DNA from: Stramenopiles sp. TOSAG23-6
Lineage: Eukaryota > Sar
Direction: 5' to 3'
Length of the DNA: 15,380 bases
Assembly (NCBI GenBank): GCA_900128565.1
Contig: LT636117.1
Location: forward strand, 1 to 15,380
Shown here piece by piece: positions 7,001-13,531 of the stretch. A model generated the notes under the pieces. It was not told where the DNA came from and searched no databases. It saw nothing but the letters and a program-made list of their open reading frames with translations. Made by a program: the position numbers and the translations under genes. Position 1 is the first letter of the stretch; each line of letters begins with the position of its first letter.

Positions 7001-8104
7001 GTACAGATTCAATTTCGAATAATAGCTTATGTTTGAATAAAGCTATTGTATGTGGCAGTCAGCAAAAGATTGAATTTGTCCCAGATGCAGAGAAACAAAT
7101 TTCAGATTGGCTCTCAAATTTTCTTGGACTTACCTCTGTTTTTCTCGCCATACAACCAGAAAAATCTTTTCGAAATTTTGCAAATACAAGAGGTACTATC
7201 CTTCTTATCGGCGAAAAGAGTGTGACAGATGTACGTTTTCATGATGAATTAAAAAAAATTTCGTACAAAATTTTGTACCTAACATTTTTTTTAGTAAAAA
7301 AAAATATTTTTTCACAATATATATACGAAACCATGACTCTATCAATAATATACCAAGTGATATATCTGAGTCATCAGTAGGTACTACATCACGATTTAAG
7401 AACTTATCTCCACATCGATTTAGGCCTAATATTATTATTTCATCTAATACAAAAAATGTACTTTTTCATTATGAATTTCAATTTTTTTTCCATAAAATTT
7501 GTTGTACCTGATAACAACCTAATAACAACTTTTGTATTTTTAACTTTTTTACAGTACATGCGTCTTTTATAGAGGATTCTTGGAATAAAATTTTAGTAGG
7601 AAATGTCTTACTAGATTTCGTGTCTCCATGTATGTTTTCATTTCAATTTCGTTTTTTTTTTCGTACGAAATTTTGTACCTAACAATTGTTTTTCAAATAT
7701 TTTTCAAAATACATGCAATCGATGTAGAATGGTAAATATTGACCAAACCAATGGCAAAGAATCCCCTGAATTACTCATTGTACGTTTTCAACATTGAATG
7801 TCGAATTTATTATTTTTTTCATAGAATTTTTGTTTTCTCTAATGAATTATTTTAGTAAAAAAAACATATATTTTTCACAATATTTACTCTGTCGAGGTAT
7901 CGAAGGCAAAAATACAAAATCTTATTTGGGCACTTGATGAAAATAAATGAAAGACACCATTTGGATATTGATAGAAAAACTTACCAAAAGAAGAATGGTG
8001 AATCTGATATTTTAGAAAATTTTGATTGTTCAAATATTATTTGTGAAAATACTTGTATAAAAATTATTGAGAGAAGGCGCCCACCGGCTTTGTCATTATT
8101 ATAA
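4077..8104 (+). CDS. MOCOS: Molybdenum cofactor sulfurase (NifS-like plus MOSC domains), 13 exons
   Basis: Exons: 4077-4748, 4938-5192, 5255-5594, 5695-5796, 5890-5964, 6054-6138, 6234-6598, 6691-6763, 6873-7230, 7323-7457, 7560-7629, 7715-7779, 7886-8104; about 937 residues (941 if exon 3 starts earlier, see intron 2), near the family length. The enzyme transfers sulfur from cysteine to Moco, activating xanthine dehydrogenase and aldehyde oxidase in the cytosol. Seen: NifS-like domain with YADYAGATLP, His124 in NSHNSVVG, PLP-contacting Asp225, PLP lysine Lys251 in SFYKLFGFPTG, sulfur-carrying CFCNPGAC (475-482), AGHVCG and NGMPTGAIRISLG; then a MOSC domain from about 579 (ELWIYPIKSCSG) with CNRCRM near the end. 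Every junction is in frame. ATG 4077 is the first in-frame Met before the conserved region. Oddities: twelve repeat-family introns and two exon-borne core fragments (TKFGTDS). Confidence 0.92.
4749..4937 (+). repeat. Introner-like intron, MOCOS intron 1, carrying a nested inverted copy
   Basis: 189 nt, GTATGT to CACAGCACTT, phase 0. The junction gives GRWRILL|DASKY, aligning without gap to the family motif where Asp contacts the PLP ring. Removing the nested copy plus one 4-bp repeat (94 nt) leaves 95 nt, the usual family length. The AG (4931-4932) does not keep frame with the GT donor. Confidence 0.85.
4757..4846 (-). mobile_element. Reverse-oriented introner copy nested in MOCOS intron 1, with 4-bp direct repeats
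   Basis: Read on the minus strand this 90-nt segment starts GTAGGTT and ends AAAATACATG, with a core CATACGAAATATTGTAC between them, matching the family in order and spacing. It is bordered by GTCT at 4753-4756 and GTCT at 4847-4850, consistent with a target-site duplication. It is the only copy lying antisense to its host gene. Confidence 0.75.
5193..5254 (+). repeat. Truncated introner-like intron, MOCOS intron 2 (3' boundary uncertain)
   Basis: Starts GTATGTTTTATT and reaches the core CATACGAAATTTTGT, then lacks CTAAC and the T-rich right arm. The family rule places the end after AACAATAAAT (5254), in frame, 62 nt. However, 5244-5254 joined to G5193 would encode Gly-Thr-Ile-Asn, matching a conserved GT motif with exact spacing to the downstream LEHGF; that needs a 50-nt intron 5194-5243 with unusual ends. 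Both versions keep frame. Confidence 0.6.
5381..5464 (+). repeat. 42-nt tandem duplication in MOCOS exon 3
   Basis: Two 42-nt units (5381-5422, 5423-5464) differ at one visible base and encode TTMDKTRIDTNQND twice. They lie in a poorly conserved loop of the NifS-like domain. Confidence 0.92.
5595..5694 (+). repeat. Introner-like intron, MOCOS intron 3
   Basis: 100 nt, ATACGTTTTC to CATAATATTG, phase 1. Gap-free alignment of NGNP|GCVIYG to the family fixes the junction; here neither GT nor AG is present at the ends. The same product is not obtained with a two-codon shift unless Asp-Ile is added. Confidence 0.82.
5797..5889 (+). repeat. Introner-like intron, MOCOS intron 4
   Basis: 93 nt, GTACGTTTTT to CACATTACAT, phase 1. 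Has the full core and CTAAC. Junction gives FFIP|YTQVEEV, matching the family tyrosine at that position. Confidence 0.87.
5965..6053 (+). repeat. Introner-like intron, MOCOS intron 5
   Basis: 89 nt, GTACGTTTTC to CACAATACAT, phase 1. The junction T|GC completes the last cysteine of CFCNPGAC, and the residue count from there to NGMPTG equals that of the human enzyme. Confidence 0.9.
6139..6233 (+). repeat. Introner-like intron, MOCOS intron 6
   Basis: 95 nt, GAATGTTTTATATG to CACAATATGT, phase 2; GA replaces GT at the 5' end. Its arms match PHD gene intron 1 closely (TTTTATATGAATTTCTAAT), so the two belong to one subfamily. Confidence 0.85.
6367..6404 (+). repeat. Introner core fragment inside MOCOS exon 7 (exonised)
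   Basis: Two overlapping core-like units, ACGAAATTTGGTAC and AAAATTTGGTACAGATTCAA, are read in frame as TKFGTKFGTDS between the NifS-like and MOSC domains, a linker that tolerates insertions. Confidence 0.7.
6599..6690 (+). repeat. Introner-like intron, MOCOS intron 7
   Basis: 92 nt, GTATGTTTT to TTAAATACAT, phase 1. Junction gives PRM|CLIQP, a conserved MOSC-region motif. Full core, CTAAC and right arm. Confidence 0.9.
6764..6872 (+). repeat. Introner-like intron, MOCOS intron 8 (GT-AG)
   Basis: 109 nt, GTAGATTTTC to TACAACACAG, phase 2. The only family member in the window whose rule-based 3' end is a standard AG. Core CATACGAAATTTTGTACC and CTAAC present. Confidence 0.88.
6984..7020 (+). 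repeat. Introner core fragment inside MOCOS exon 9 (exonised)
   Basis: TTAGGTACGAAATTTGGTAC followed by AGATTCAATTTCGAAT resembles the reverse complement of the intron core and is read in frame as LGTKFGTDSISN. It shares TKFGTDS with the exon 7 fragment. Confidence 0.7.
7231..7322 (+). repeat. Introner-like intron, MOCOS intron 9
   Basis: 92 nt, GTACGTTTTC to CACAATATAT, phase 0. Core reads CGTACAAAATTTTGTACC with CTAAC. Junction lies in a variable loop, so frame but not homology supports it. Confidence 0.82.
7458..7559 (+). repeat. Introner-like intron, MOCOS intron 10 (diverged)
   Basis: 102 nt, GTACTTTTTC to TACAGTACAT, phase 0. Core eroded to CATAAAATTTGTTGTACC; the branch-point region is locally duplicated (ATAACAAC twice). 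Confidence 0.8.
7630..7714 (+). repeat. Introner-like intron, MOCOS intron 11
   Basis: 85 nt, the shortest intact copy, GTATGTTTTC to CAAAATACAT, phase 1. Junction gives VSP|CNRC, the conserved cysteine motif of the MOSC region. Confidence 0.9.
7780..7885 (+). repeat. Introner-like intron, MOCOS intron 12 (diverged)
   Basis: 106 nt, GTACGTTTTC to CACAATATTT, phase 0. Core largely lost (TTTTTCATAGAATTTTTG), but both ends and the T-rich arms persist. Needed to connect ESPELLI to TLSRYRRQKY. Confidence 0.8.
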
Positions 8105-8187
8105 TACTAAAAAAAAAAGTTTATTTTGTTTAATGCATTAACTAAAACCCTAGACGTTTATTATAGAATCGATGCTATAAAAAAATA
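8105..8187. other. Convergent 3' spacer between MOCOS and the coiled-coil gene
   Basis: Only 83 nt separate the two stop codons, so both transcripts must end in this space or overlap. An A-run follows the MOCOS stop; no clear shared poly(A) signal can be assigned. Confidence 0.6.
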
Positions 8188-11100
8188 TCATCTATTATTT
8201 GAATGCATTTTACTTTGCAAATTTGCAATTTTTTTTTCTATTTCTTCAGTCTTTTTCTTCTCAAATTCTTGTTCAACTTTAAACTTTAGAGCTTCAAATG
8301 ACCTTGGAGAAGCTTTCTCAGTATCTACAATATCTACAATATCGTTGTTGGAAATATTTGAAGCACCCCATGAAAGACCACTGGTAGGATCGTTGTTTTT
8401 CATCCATTCAGCTGTCTCTACCCATAATTTGTTATTTGGAGTGTCGCCATTTGGCACTGCGGAAAGAAAATGTTGTTTTGACATTTTATTAGCTCTAGTG
8501 GTTGTATGTGCAAAACGCATTCTACGTATATCCCGATTATACAGTTCTTTGTTTTTTTGTGCTTCTCTTTGAGCTTGCCTCATACTACCAAGGAGGTTAT
8601 TAAGATGATTCAAGTTTGGGGAGAGTTGAAATTTTTTATCTATTAATGTAGGTTTGACCCCCATGATATTCATGTTTCCCTCTCCTTTTCCCGCAGAATT
8701 TGAACTGACTTCAAGAAATGATTCATTTCCAAAACCTGTTACAAAGCCCCCTAATTGAGAAAGGCCACTTGTAATACCAGGATCATTATTTTCAATACCC
8801 GCATAATTCAGATTTTGTGTCCCTTGTATTGATTGTTGATTGGGTACTGGTTTATTTATTGGTATTCCCGATCCTGCTCCCGAATTGGTCGTTATTTGCT
8901 GTGCTTGTCTTTGTTGATTCATCTGCTGTGCTTGCATTTGTTGATTCATTAGCTGTATCTGTTGATTCATCTGCTGGTTCATTGGTTGATTCATCTGCTG
9001 GTTCATTGGTTGATTTATTCGGTGTATATTATCCATGTTTATATTTGGCAAAACAATGTCCAAAGAAGCTCTACTTAGTCTAGATTGTAACTGCATCTTT
9101 CGATACTGAAACAATTGAAGGATTGAACGTTGAAGGAACTTTTCTTGATTCTTTACTTCTGTATCAGTATTTGAAGCAGCATTTGAATATTGTCGGGCAA
9201 CTTCTAATGCCTTCACCGAATCATCAAGCACATCTTGACTCACATTCCCGTTTGCAGCTGCCGCTTGCATTTCCGCAACTGTTTTTAGCGACGCTTCAAA
9301 ATTCTTTTGTTTTTGAGAATTTTTAGATTTAATTTCATTCAATAGAGTAGTCATTTGAACTGTTTTTTTCTCTTGCATAACATACATACTATCATCAGTA
9401 TCAGCATTTTGTTTGCGTTGTTGAATGAATGAAAAATGCGCATTTCTGTAAATTTGTTCCATTGAGGATAGCATGTTCTTTTCAGTTACAAAGATTTGTT
9501 TTGCCTGATCCACTGCACGCTTAGAAGCAGAATTAGCATCGTCATGATAGCTACCAGCAGTGATTAAGTTTATTCGATTTTGATGTTCTATTTTTTGACC
9601 AGCCAAATAAGCATTAAGTTGAATATTGTTATCGTGCATCTCAATTGTTGCTTTGCTTTCCTTTTGTGTAAGTTGAAGAATCATTTCTGTATTTCTTGAC
9701 TTCAAGTTTTTTGTTTTCTCTTCTAAGGACGCAATTTCAAGTTCCAAAGGGGTAATTTGTTCTTTATCATTTTCTTCATCGAAAAGATTTCTTAATTTTT
9801 GGTCTGCTATTATTTTCTCAACAATACTTTTGGAGGACTCTAAAATTTGCTTCTTTGCATTTTCTAATCGAACTGCAATATTGTGTTTCAACGAATCATT
9901 TGTAATTTTTATATTCTGAACTTGTTTTTCCCAGTAACGTTCATTTCTCAATGCTACTTCTACTTTAGCTTCCTCTCCTTGGCTTTTACTGTAACTCTTG
10001 TCTTCTTTTTTCTCAGAATCTTTTAATATGGCCCATGATTTTTTAACCGCCTCTTTGACATCGCTTATTTTTTTTTTAGATTTTTTTAATTGTAATTTTG
10101 CATCCTTTATAGATTTTTCCATTACTTTTTGAGCTTTTCCTATTTCATCCAAACGTAATTTTTGTCTCTTTTCAAAGTTTTCTTTCTCGGTCTTTGCTTT
10201 CTTTTTGCGTTCTTTTTCTTCTTCCTCCTTCTTTGCCTTTGCTTCAGCTTTAACTTGCTTTAGCGGTTTACTTGAAACAAAACAGTTTACTCTATCAAAT
10301 CGTTTTGATCCATCATCGCATTTGAAAAATCCTCTTTCTTCATCATCCTTTTGCTTAGCCTCATATTTCTTTTTCTCCTCTATTTGCCATTCTTTAAATT
10401 TCTTTGCTTCACTCTCAAGGTTTTTCTTGTCTTCTTCAAAACCACTGAGTTGATTTTTTCCCAAAGCTATTATATATTGTGCGGACTCAATCTCTGCCTC
10501 AGCTGTCAACTGTTTCTCACCGAAATTGTTCGAATCTCGTTCTGTTTGTGTGCCAATCTTATAAAGAGCTTGTGAAGACGATACAGTTGCCGAAGTTGCT
10601 CTTCTTAATGCTTGTGCAGCTTCTGTACTCTCCTGCTTTGCTTTTTCAAATTTTTCCACTGCCTTCTTTAAATTAGAATCAGCTTTATCCAGCTCTTTTT
10701 TAGCTTTTTCTTCTTCTACTTTGATATTTTTTTCACTTTTTGATTTTTGTTCCAATCGAATCTTTTTTTGTTTTTCGATTTGTACCTTTTTTCGTTTCTT
10801 TTGATCAGCTTCAACTTTAGTTTTCACTGAATTCAGGCGTTCACGTGCTTTGTCAACATCCTTTTCTGCATCGTCCATTTCCTTATGTAAAAGATTTGTT
10901 CTAGTCATGGTCTCATTGTGTAGATTTTCAATTTGAGCGTTGATTGTTTTATTTTTCAAATTGACTTGACGTATAGCGGTAACAAACATTTCCTCAGCTT
11001 GCGCCAAATTTTTGGATTTTGTGAGGTTTACTTGTTCGTTGGCAAGTTTTACTGTTTTTTTGAAATGTTTCTCTGCTTGATCAACTTTTCGTTTCAACTC

Positions 11101-13197
11101 CTTCAATTTCTTTTTGATCAAAACACCCGCTCTATGATCTTGCGTTTTGATTTTATTTTGTATTTTTTTAGCTAGTTTATCCAACTCAGACTCTTGTTCT
11201 TCATTAAAAATTGACGATGGTTTGACCACTTTTGTACTCGCTTCCATTTCAAGAAATGATGTATTTGTGCTATTTAATGTACTTGTGCTATTTTTATCTT
11301 CTTCGTCTGGATTAAAGTACAAGGATAATGATGATCGCCTTGGAGCATTATCATCATCGGTAGTAGAATCCGTATTGTTGCTAGATGTTCCATCGGGTAT
11401 AGTAGAATTACTCAATGAAATATCAAGTGTAGTAGAATCACTAGATGAAGTATCAGGTAAAGTAGAATTACTCAATGAAATATCAACCGTAGTAGAATTA
11501 CTATTCGCTATTTTCTGATTCTTTTGATTTGTATATAAAAGAACATCCATGAGAGAATTTTCAAGTGTAAGACGAAGTTCTAGTTGATCCATCATCTTTC
11601 GTTGGTAATCCATTTTTCTTGCTCTTTCAACCACATTTTCTATTTGTTGTTCAATATCCTCGTAGGAAGACCCGAGTTGTAAACCTTCTTTTTCTGTGTT
11701 TCGAATATTAATTGTTGTAGTTTTTGTTGACCCTTCTTTTGTTGAAAAATAATGTGGCTCGAAACCTTTGTCAAAATTATACTTTACGGTTGTATTGGCG
11801 TGCTTCGTCACATCTATTGATATTGGATATGACTTGGCAATAAATTTGTTGTCTTTTGTGAAATAACGTAAGTTGTACAATCCACTTTGCGTTAGTTCAT
11901 TGCCTACATCCCATCTAAATCCTCCATCTTTTACTGTTTCAATACCAACAGGAAACTTGTGAATAATAAATTTATTTTGTTTACCAATGGGATAGAGGCC
12001 AACATAATCTCCTGGGACATACTTTCGGTTAGACGGTTGACCGAATTTCAAGAAGACTTTTGTACTACCCAATAATGGTTTCAGCCACTTTTTTGATTTT
12101 TTTGCGTTTTCTTTTTCTTTTTGTAGTTTATCTTGGCCAAGTGAATCTATAACAGAGTCATGGTGAATCCCCATATTTGCAGAATGATCAGAAGAATGAT
12201 CAGCTCGCAATACCTTGGGAGATGTAGATGTTTCGTCACTTTCAATTCCAAGTATTGTCAGTTGCTGAAGTCTATCAAGAAATGAAGTCTCAATTATGTG
12301 ACCGTTTGGCATAAATGGCATATTCATTTCTGAGTTGTTTTGTGGCTCATTATTTGGCATAAATGGCATATTCATTTCTGAGTTGTTTTGGCGCTCATTA
12401 TTTAAAGTGGAAACTTTGTTTGATGATTCCAACTCCACGAAAGAATTCACTGTCTCAGCATCAAAACCCTCCAATGATTGACTATTCAATTGTGATGAAA
12501 GACTCGTAGCACGAATGGCCATACCTACTACTTCATTTTCTGCTTTCAGGTTAAAAGCTGCCATGTCTTGTTGGACTAGATTCGCGGTAGTTCCTTTGAA
12601 TCGAGCAGTGTCATTATCGCTAGGGGGAATCAAGCATGTAGATTGTGTTTCATAGCACTGTGATCTTTTCAACTGACAACCTTTTTTTCCATCAGAGCCC
12701 AAACACCAACTACAATTCGCATTGCCTAAGCAAACGCTACAGTCTTTAATGTTCAAACAATCTTCTTCACAGACGTTAAACATCCAACTACTTCCACAGA
12801 TATGTGCCAAATCACCCATATTATTACCTCTACGACATGTGGAAGTAGATGCACACCATCCACAATCAATATTTGAGGTGCACTCAGAACATGAAGCAGC
12901 TCCAAGTGCCGTACAATCATCGAGAGGATTTTTTAGCGTTAGGCTTATATCTCTATTAGTATTTTCAGAAGGTAACATACCACCTCGTAAGTGAAGACCA
13001 AGACGCTCAAATTCATTTACTGCTGCTCGAGTTTCTCTTTCAACGTACTTTATATCTTCAGCTGGAACGTCTCTATACGAGTGGATAGGAATGTCCCTTA
13101 CTTCATTTTGAATAATTTGTATAGCACAAACCTTTAACCAAACTAGTATAAAGTATATGAGTGATAGAGGTTGTATAAATTTGTAATGATGCGACAT
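8188..13197 (-). CDS. Large secreted coiled-coil protein with PSI-like cysteine modules
   Basis: A single 1669-residue frame without introns. Residues 1-25 look like a signal peptide (hydrophobic LSLIYFILVWLKVCA). Residues about 95-188 hold two PSI-like cysteine modules (CSECTSNIDCGWC, CSVCLGNANCSWC), typical of extracellular proteins. Residues about 375-463 form a probable beta-sandwich (VPGDYVGLYPIG, GGFRWDVG, YNLRYF) that recalls SKICH-like or similar folds. Ser/Thr/Asn-rich, N-glycosylation-prone sequence precedes a long charged coiled coil (about 665-1340), then a Met-Asn-Gln repeat tract and a C-terminal tail. No transmembrane helix follows the signal peptide, so secretion or lumenal location is inferred. 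An in-frame TAA sits three codons before ATG 13197. Function unknown; a structural or adhesive role is possible. Confidence 0.85.
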   Translation of the reverse strand: MSHHYKFIQPLSLIYFILVWLKVCAIQIIQNEVRDIPIHSYRDVPAEDIKYVERETRAAVNEFERLGLHLRGGMLPSENTNRDISLTLKNPLDDCTALGAASCSECTSNIDCGWCASTSTCRRGNNMGDLAHICGSSWMFNVCEEDCLNIKDCSVCLGNANCSWCLGSDGKKGCQLKRSQCYETQSTCLIPPSDNDTARFKGTTANLVQQDMAAFNLKAENEVVGMAIRATSLSSQLNSQSLEGFDAETVNSFVELESSNKVSTLNNERQNNSEMNMPFMPNNEPQNNSEMNMPFMPNGHIIETSFLDRLQQLTILGIESDETSTSPKVLRADHSSDHSANMGIHHDSVIDSLGQDKLQKEKENAKKSKKWLKPLLGSTKVFLKFGQPSNRKYVPGDYVGLYPIGKQNKFIIHKFPVGIETVKDGGFRWDVGNELTQSGLYNLRYFTKDNKFIAKSYPISIDVTKHANTTVKYNFDKGFEPHYFSTKEGSTKTTTINIRNTEKEGLQLGSSYEDIEQQIENVVERARKMDYQRKMMDQLELRLTLENSLMDVLLYTNQKNQKIANSNSTTVDISLSNSTLPDTSSSDSTTLDISLSNSTIPDGTSSNNTDSTTDDDNAPRRSSLSLYFNPDEEDKNSTSTLNSTNTSFLEMEASTKVVKPSSIFNEEQESELDKLAKKIQNKIKTQDHRAGVLIKKKLKELKRKVDQAEKHFKKTVKLANEQVNLTKSKNLAQAEEMFVTAIRQVNLKNKTINAQIENLHNETMTRTNLLHKEMDDAEKDVDKARERLNSVKTKVEADQKKRKKVQIEKQKKIRLEQKSKSEKNIKVEEEKAKKELDKADSNLKKAVEKFEKAKQESTEAAQALRRATSATVSSSQALYKIGTQTERDSNNFGEKQLTAEAEIESAQYIIALGKNQLSGFEEDKKNLESEAKKFKEWQIEEKKKYEAKQKDDEERGFFKCDDGSKRFDRVNCFVSSKPLKQVKAEAKAKKEEEEKERKKKAKTEKENFEKRQKLRLDEIGKAQKVMEKSIKDAKLQLKKSKKKISDVKEAVKKSWAILKDSEKKEDKSYSKSQGEEAKVEVALRNERYWEKQVQNIKITNDSLKHNIAVRLENAKKQILESSKSIVEKIIADQKLRNLFDEENDKEQITPLELEIASLEEKTKNLKSRNTEMILQLTQKESKATIEMHDNNIQLNAYLAGQKIEHQNRINLITAGSYHDDANSASKRAVDQAKQIFVTEKNMLSSMEQIYRNAHFSFIQQRKQNADTDDSMYVMQEKKTVQMTTLLNEIKSKNSQKQKNFEASLKTVAEMQAAAANGNVSQDVLDDSVKALEVARQYSNAASNTDTEVKNQEKFLQRSILQLFQYRKMQLQSRLSRASLDIVLPNINMDNIHRINQPMNQQMNQPMNQQMNQQIQLMNQQMQAQQMNQQRQAQQITTNSGAGSGIPINKPVPNQQSIQGTQNLNYAGIENNDPGITSGLSQLGGFVTGFGNESFLEVSSNSAGKGEGNMNIMGVKPTLIDKKFQLSPNLNHLNNLLGSMRQAQREAQKNKELYNRDIRRMRFAHTTTRANKMSKQHFLSAVPNGDTPNNKLWVETAEWMKNNDPTSGLSWGASNISNNDIVDIVDTEKASPRSFEALKFKVEQEFEKKKTEEIEKKIANLQSKMHSNNR
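8910..9020 (-). repeat. Met-Asn-Gln repeat tract in the coiled-coil gene
   Basis: Repeated MNQQ/MNQP tetrapeptide codons, encoded by imperfect 12-nt units. Low-complexity, prion-like composition, C-terminal to the coiled coil. Confidence 0.88.
11380..11515 (-). repeat. Ser/Thr/Asn-rich imperfect tandem repeats in the coiled-coil gene
   Basis: Imperfect units encode STTVDISLSNSTLPD-type segments. Numerous N-S-T sequons suggest dense glycosylation if secreted. Confidence 0.8.
12308..12405 (-). repeat. 48-nt tandem duplication in the coiled-coil gene
   Basis: Two 48-nt units encode NNERQNNSEMNMPFMP and NNEPQNNSEMNMPFMP, in frame with very few base differences. Confidence 0.92.
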
Positions 13198-13531
13198 TTG
13201 TGGTTATATTCAGCTATGTAATGTATAGAATGTTCGAGTATAGCATGCACCACTTGTAATTGTTTTCGTGTTTCCTGCGAGTAGCTACCTCTTGCTCTTG
13301 GTTTTTAGAAATAGAAATTTTGAATTTTTTTACACAGGAACAACGACTTTTGAAAAAAAACTGCATAATTTATGAACAAACCTGTCCCAGCGCAATTGTA
13401 ACCGTCCTCCTCATCTTAGCAAAAAGGGAATCTTTGATTTTAGTCTCTTTTGTAGTTAACAAACTATGAACAATGCATTTACTTTGATTACTCATCGCGA
13501 AATTACTCTCTAAATTACACCCAATATTCGA
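13198..13531. promoter_or_regulatory. Divergent spacer between the coiled-coil gene and the EF-hand gene
   Basis: 334 nt between two outward-facing start codons, presumed to hold both promoters. No TATA or CCAAT box stands out. A minus-strand ATG frame at 13495-13382 encodes 38 codons ending ALGQ followed by a GT; it could be a tiny upstream gene or exon but cannot be confirmed. Confidence 0.5.

Noticed and set aside
1-7885. The regularly spaced repeats as a CRISPR-like or satellite array
   Set aside because: Copies separate conserved coding exons of different lengths on both strands; spacers are exons, not unique short spacers.
4077-8104. MOCOS as a pseudogene shattered by frameshifts
   Set aside because: All apparent frame breaks coincide with family introns, one boundary rule restores frame at all twelve, and catalytic residues are intact.
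8126-13100. Plus-strand open frames within the coiled-coil gene
   Set aside because: They are antisense shadows of a long, domain-bearing minus-strand gene and show Ser/Leu-rich compositions typical of the complement.
13260-13469. Plus-strand 69-codon frame in the divergent spacer
   Set aside because: No recognisable domain, low-complexity hydrophobic content, and position upstream of the EF-hand start suggest chance.
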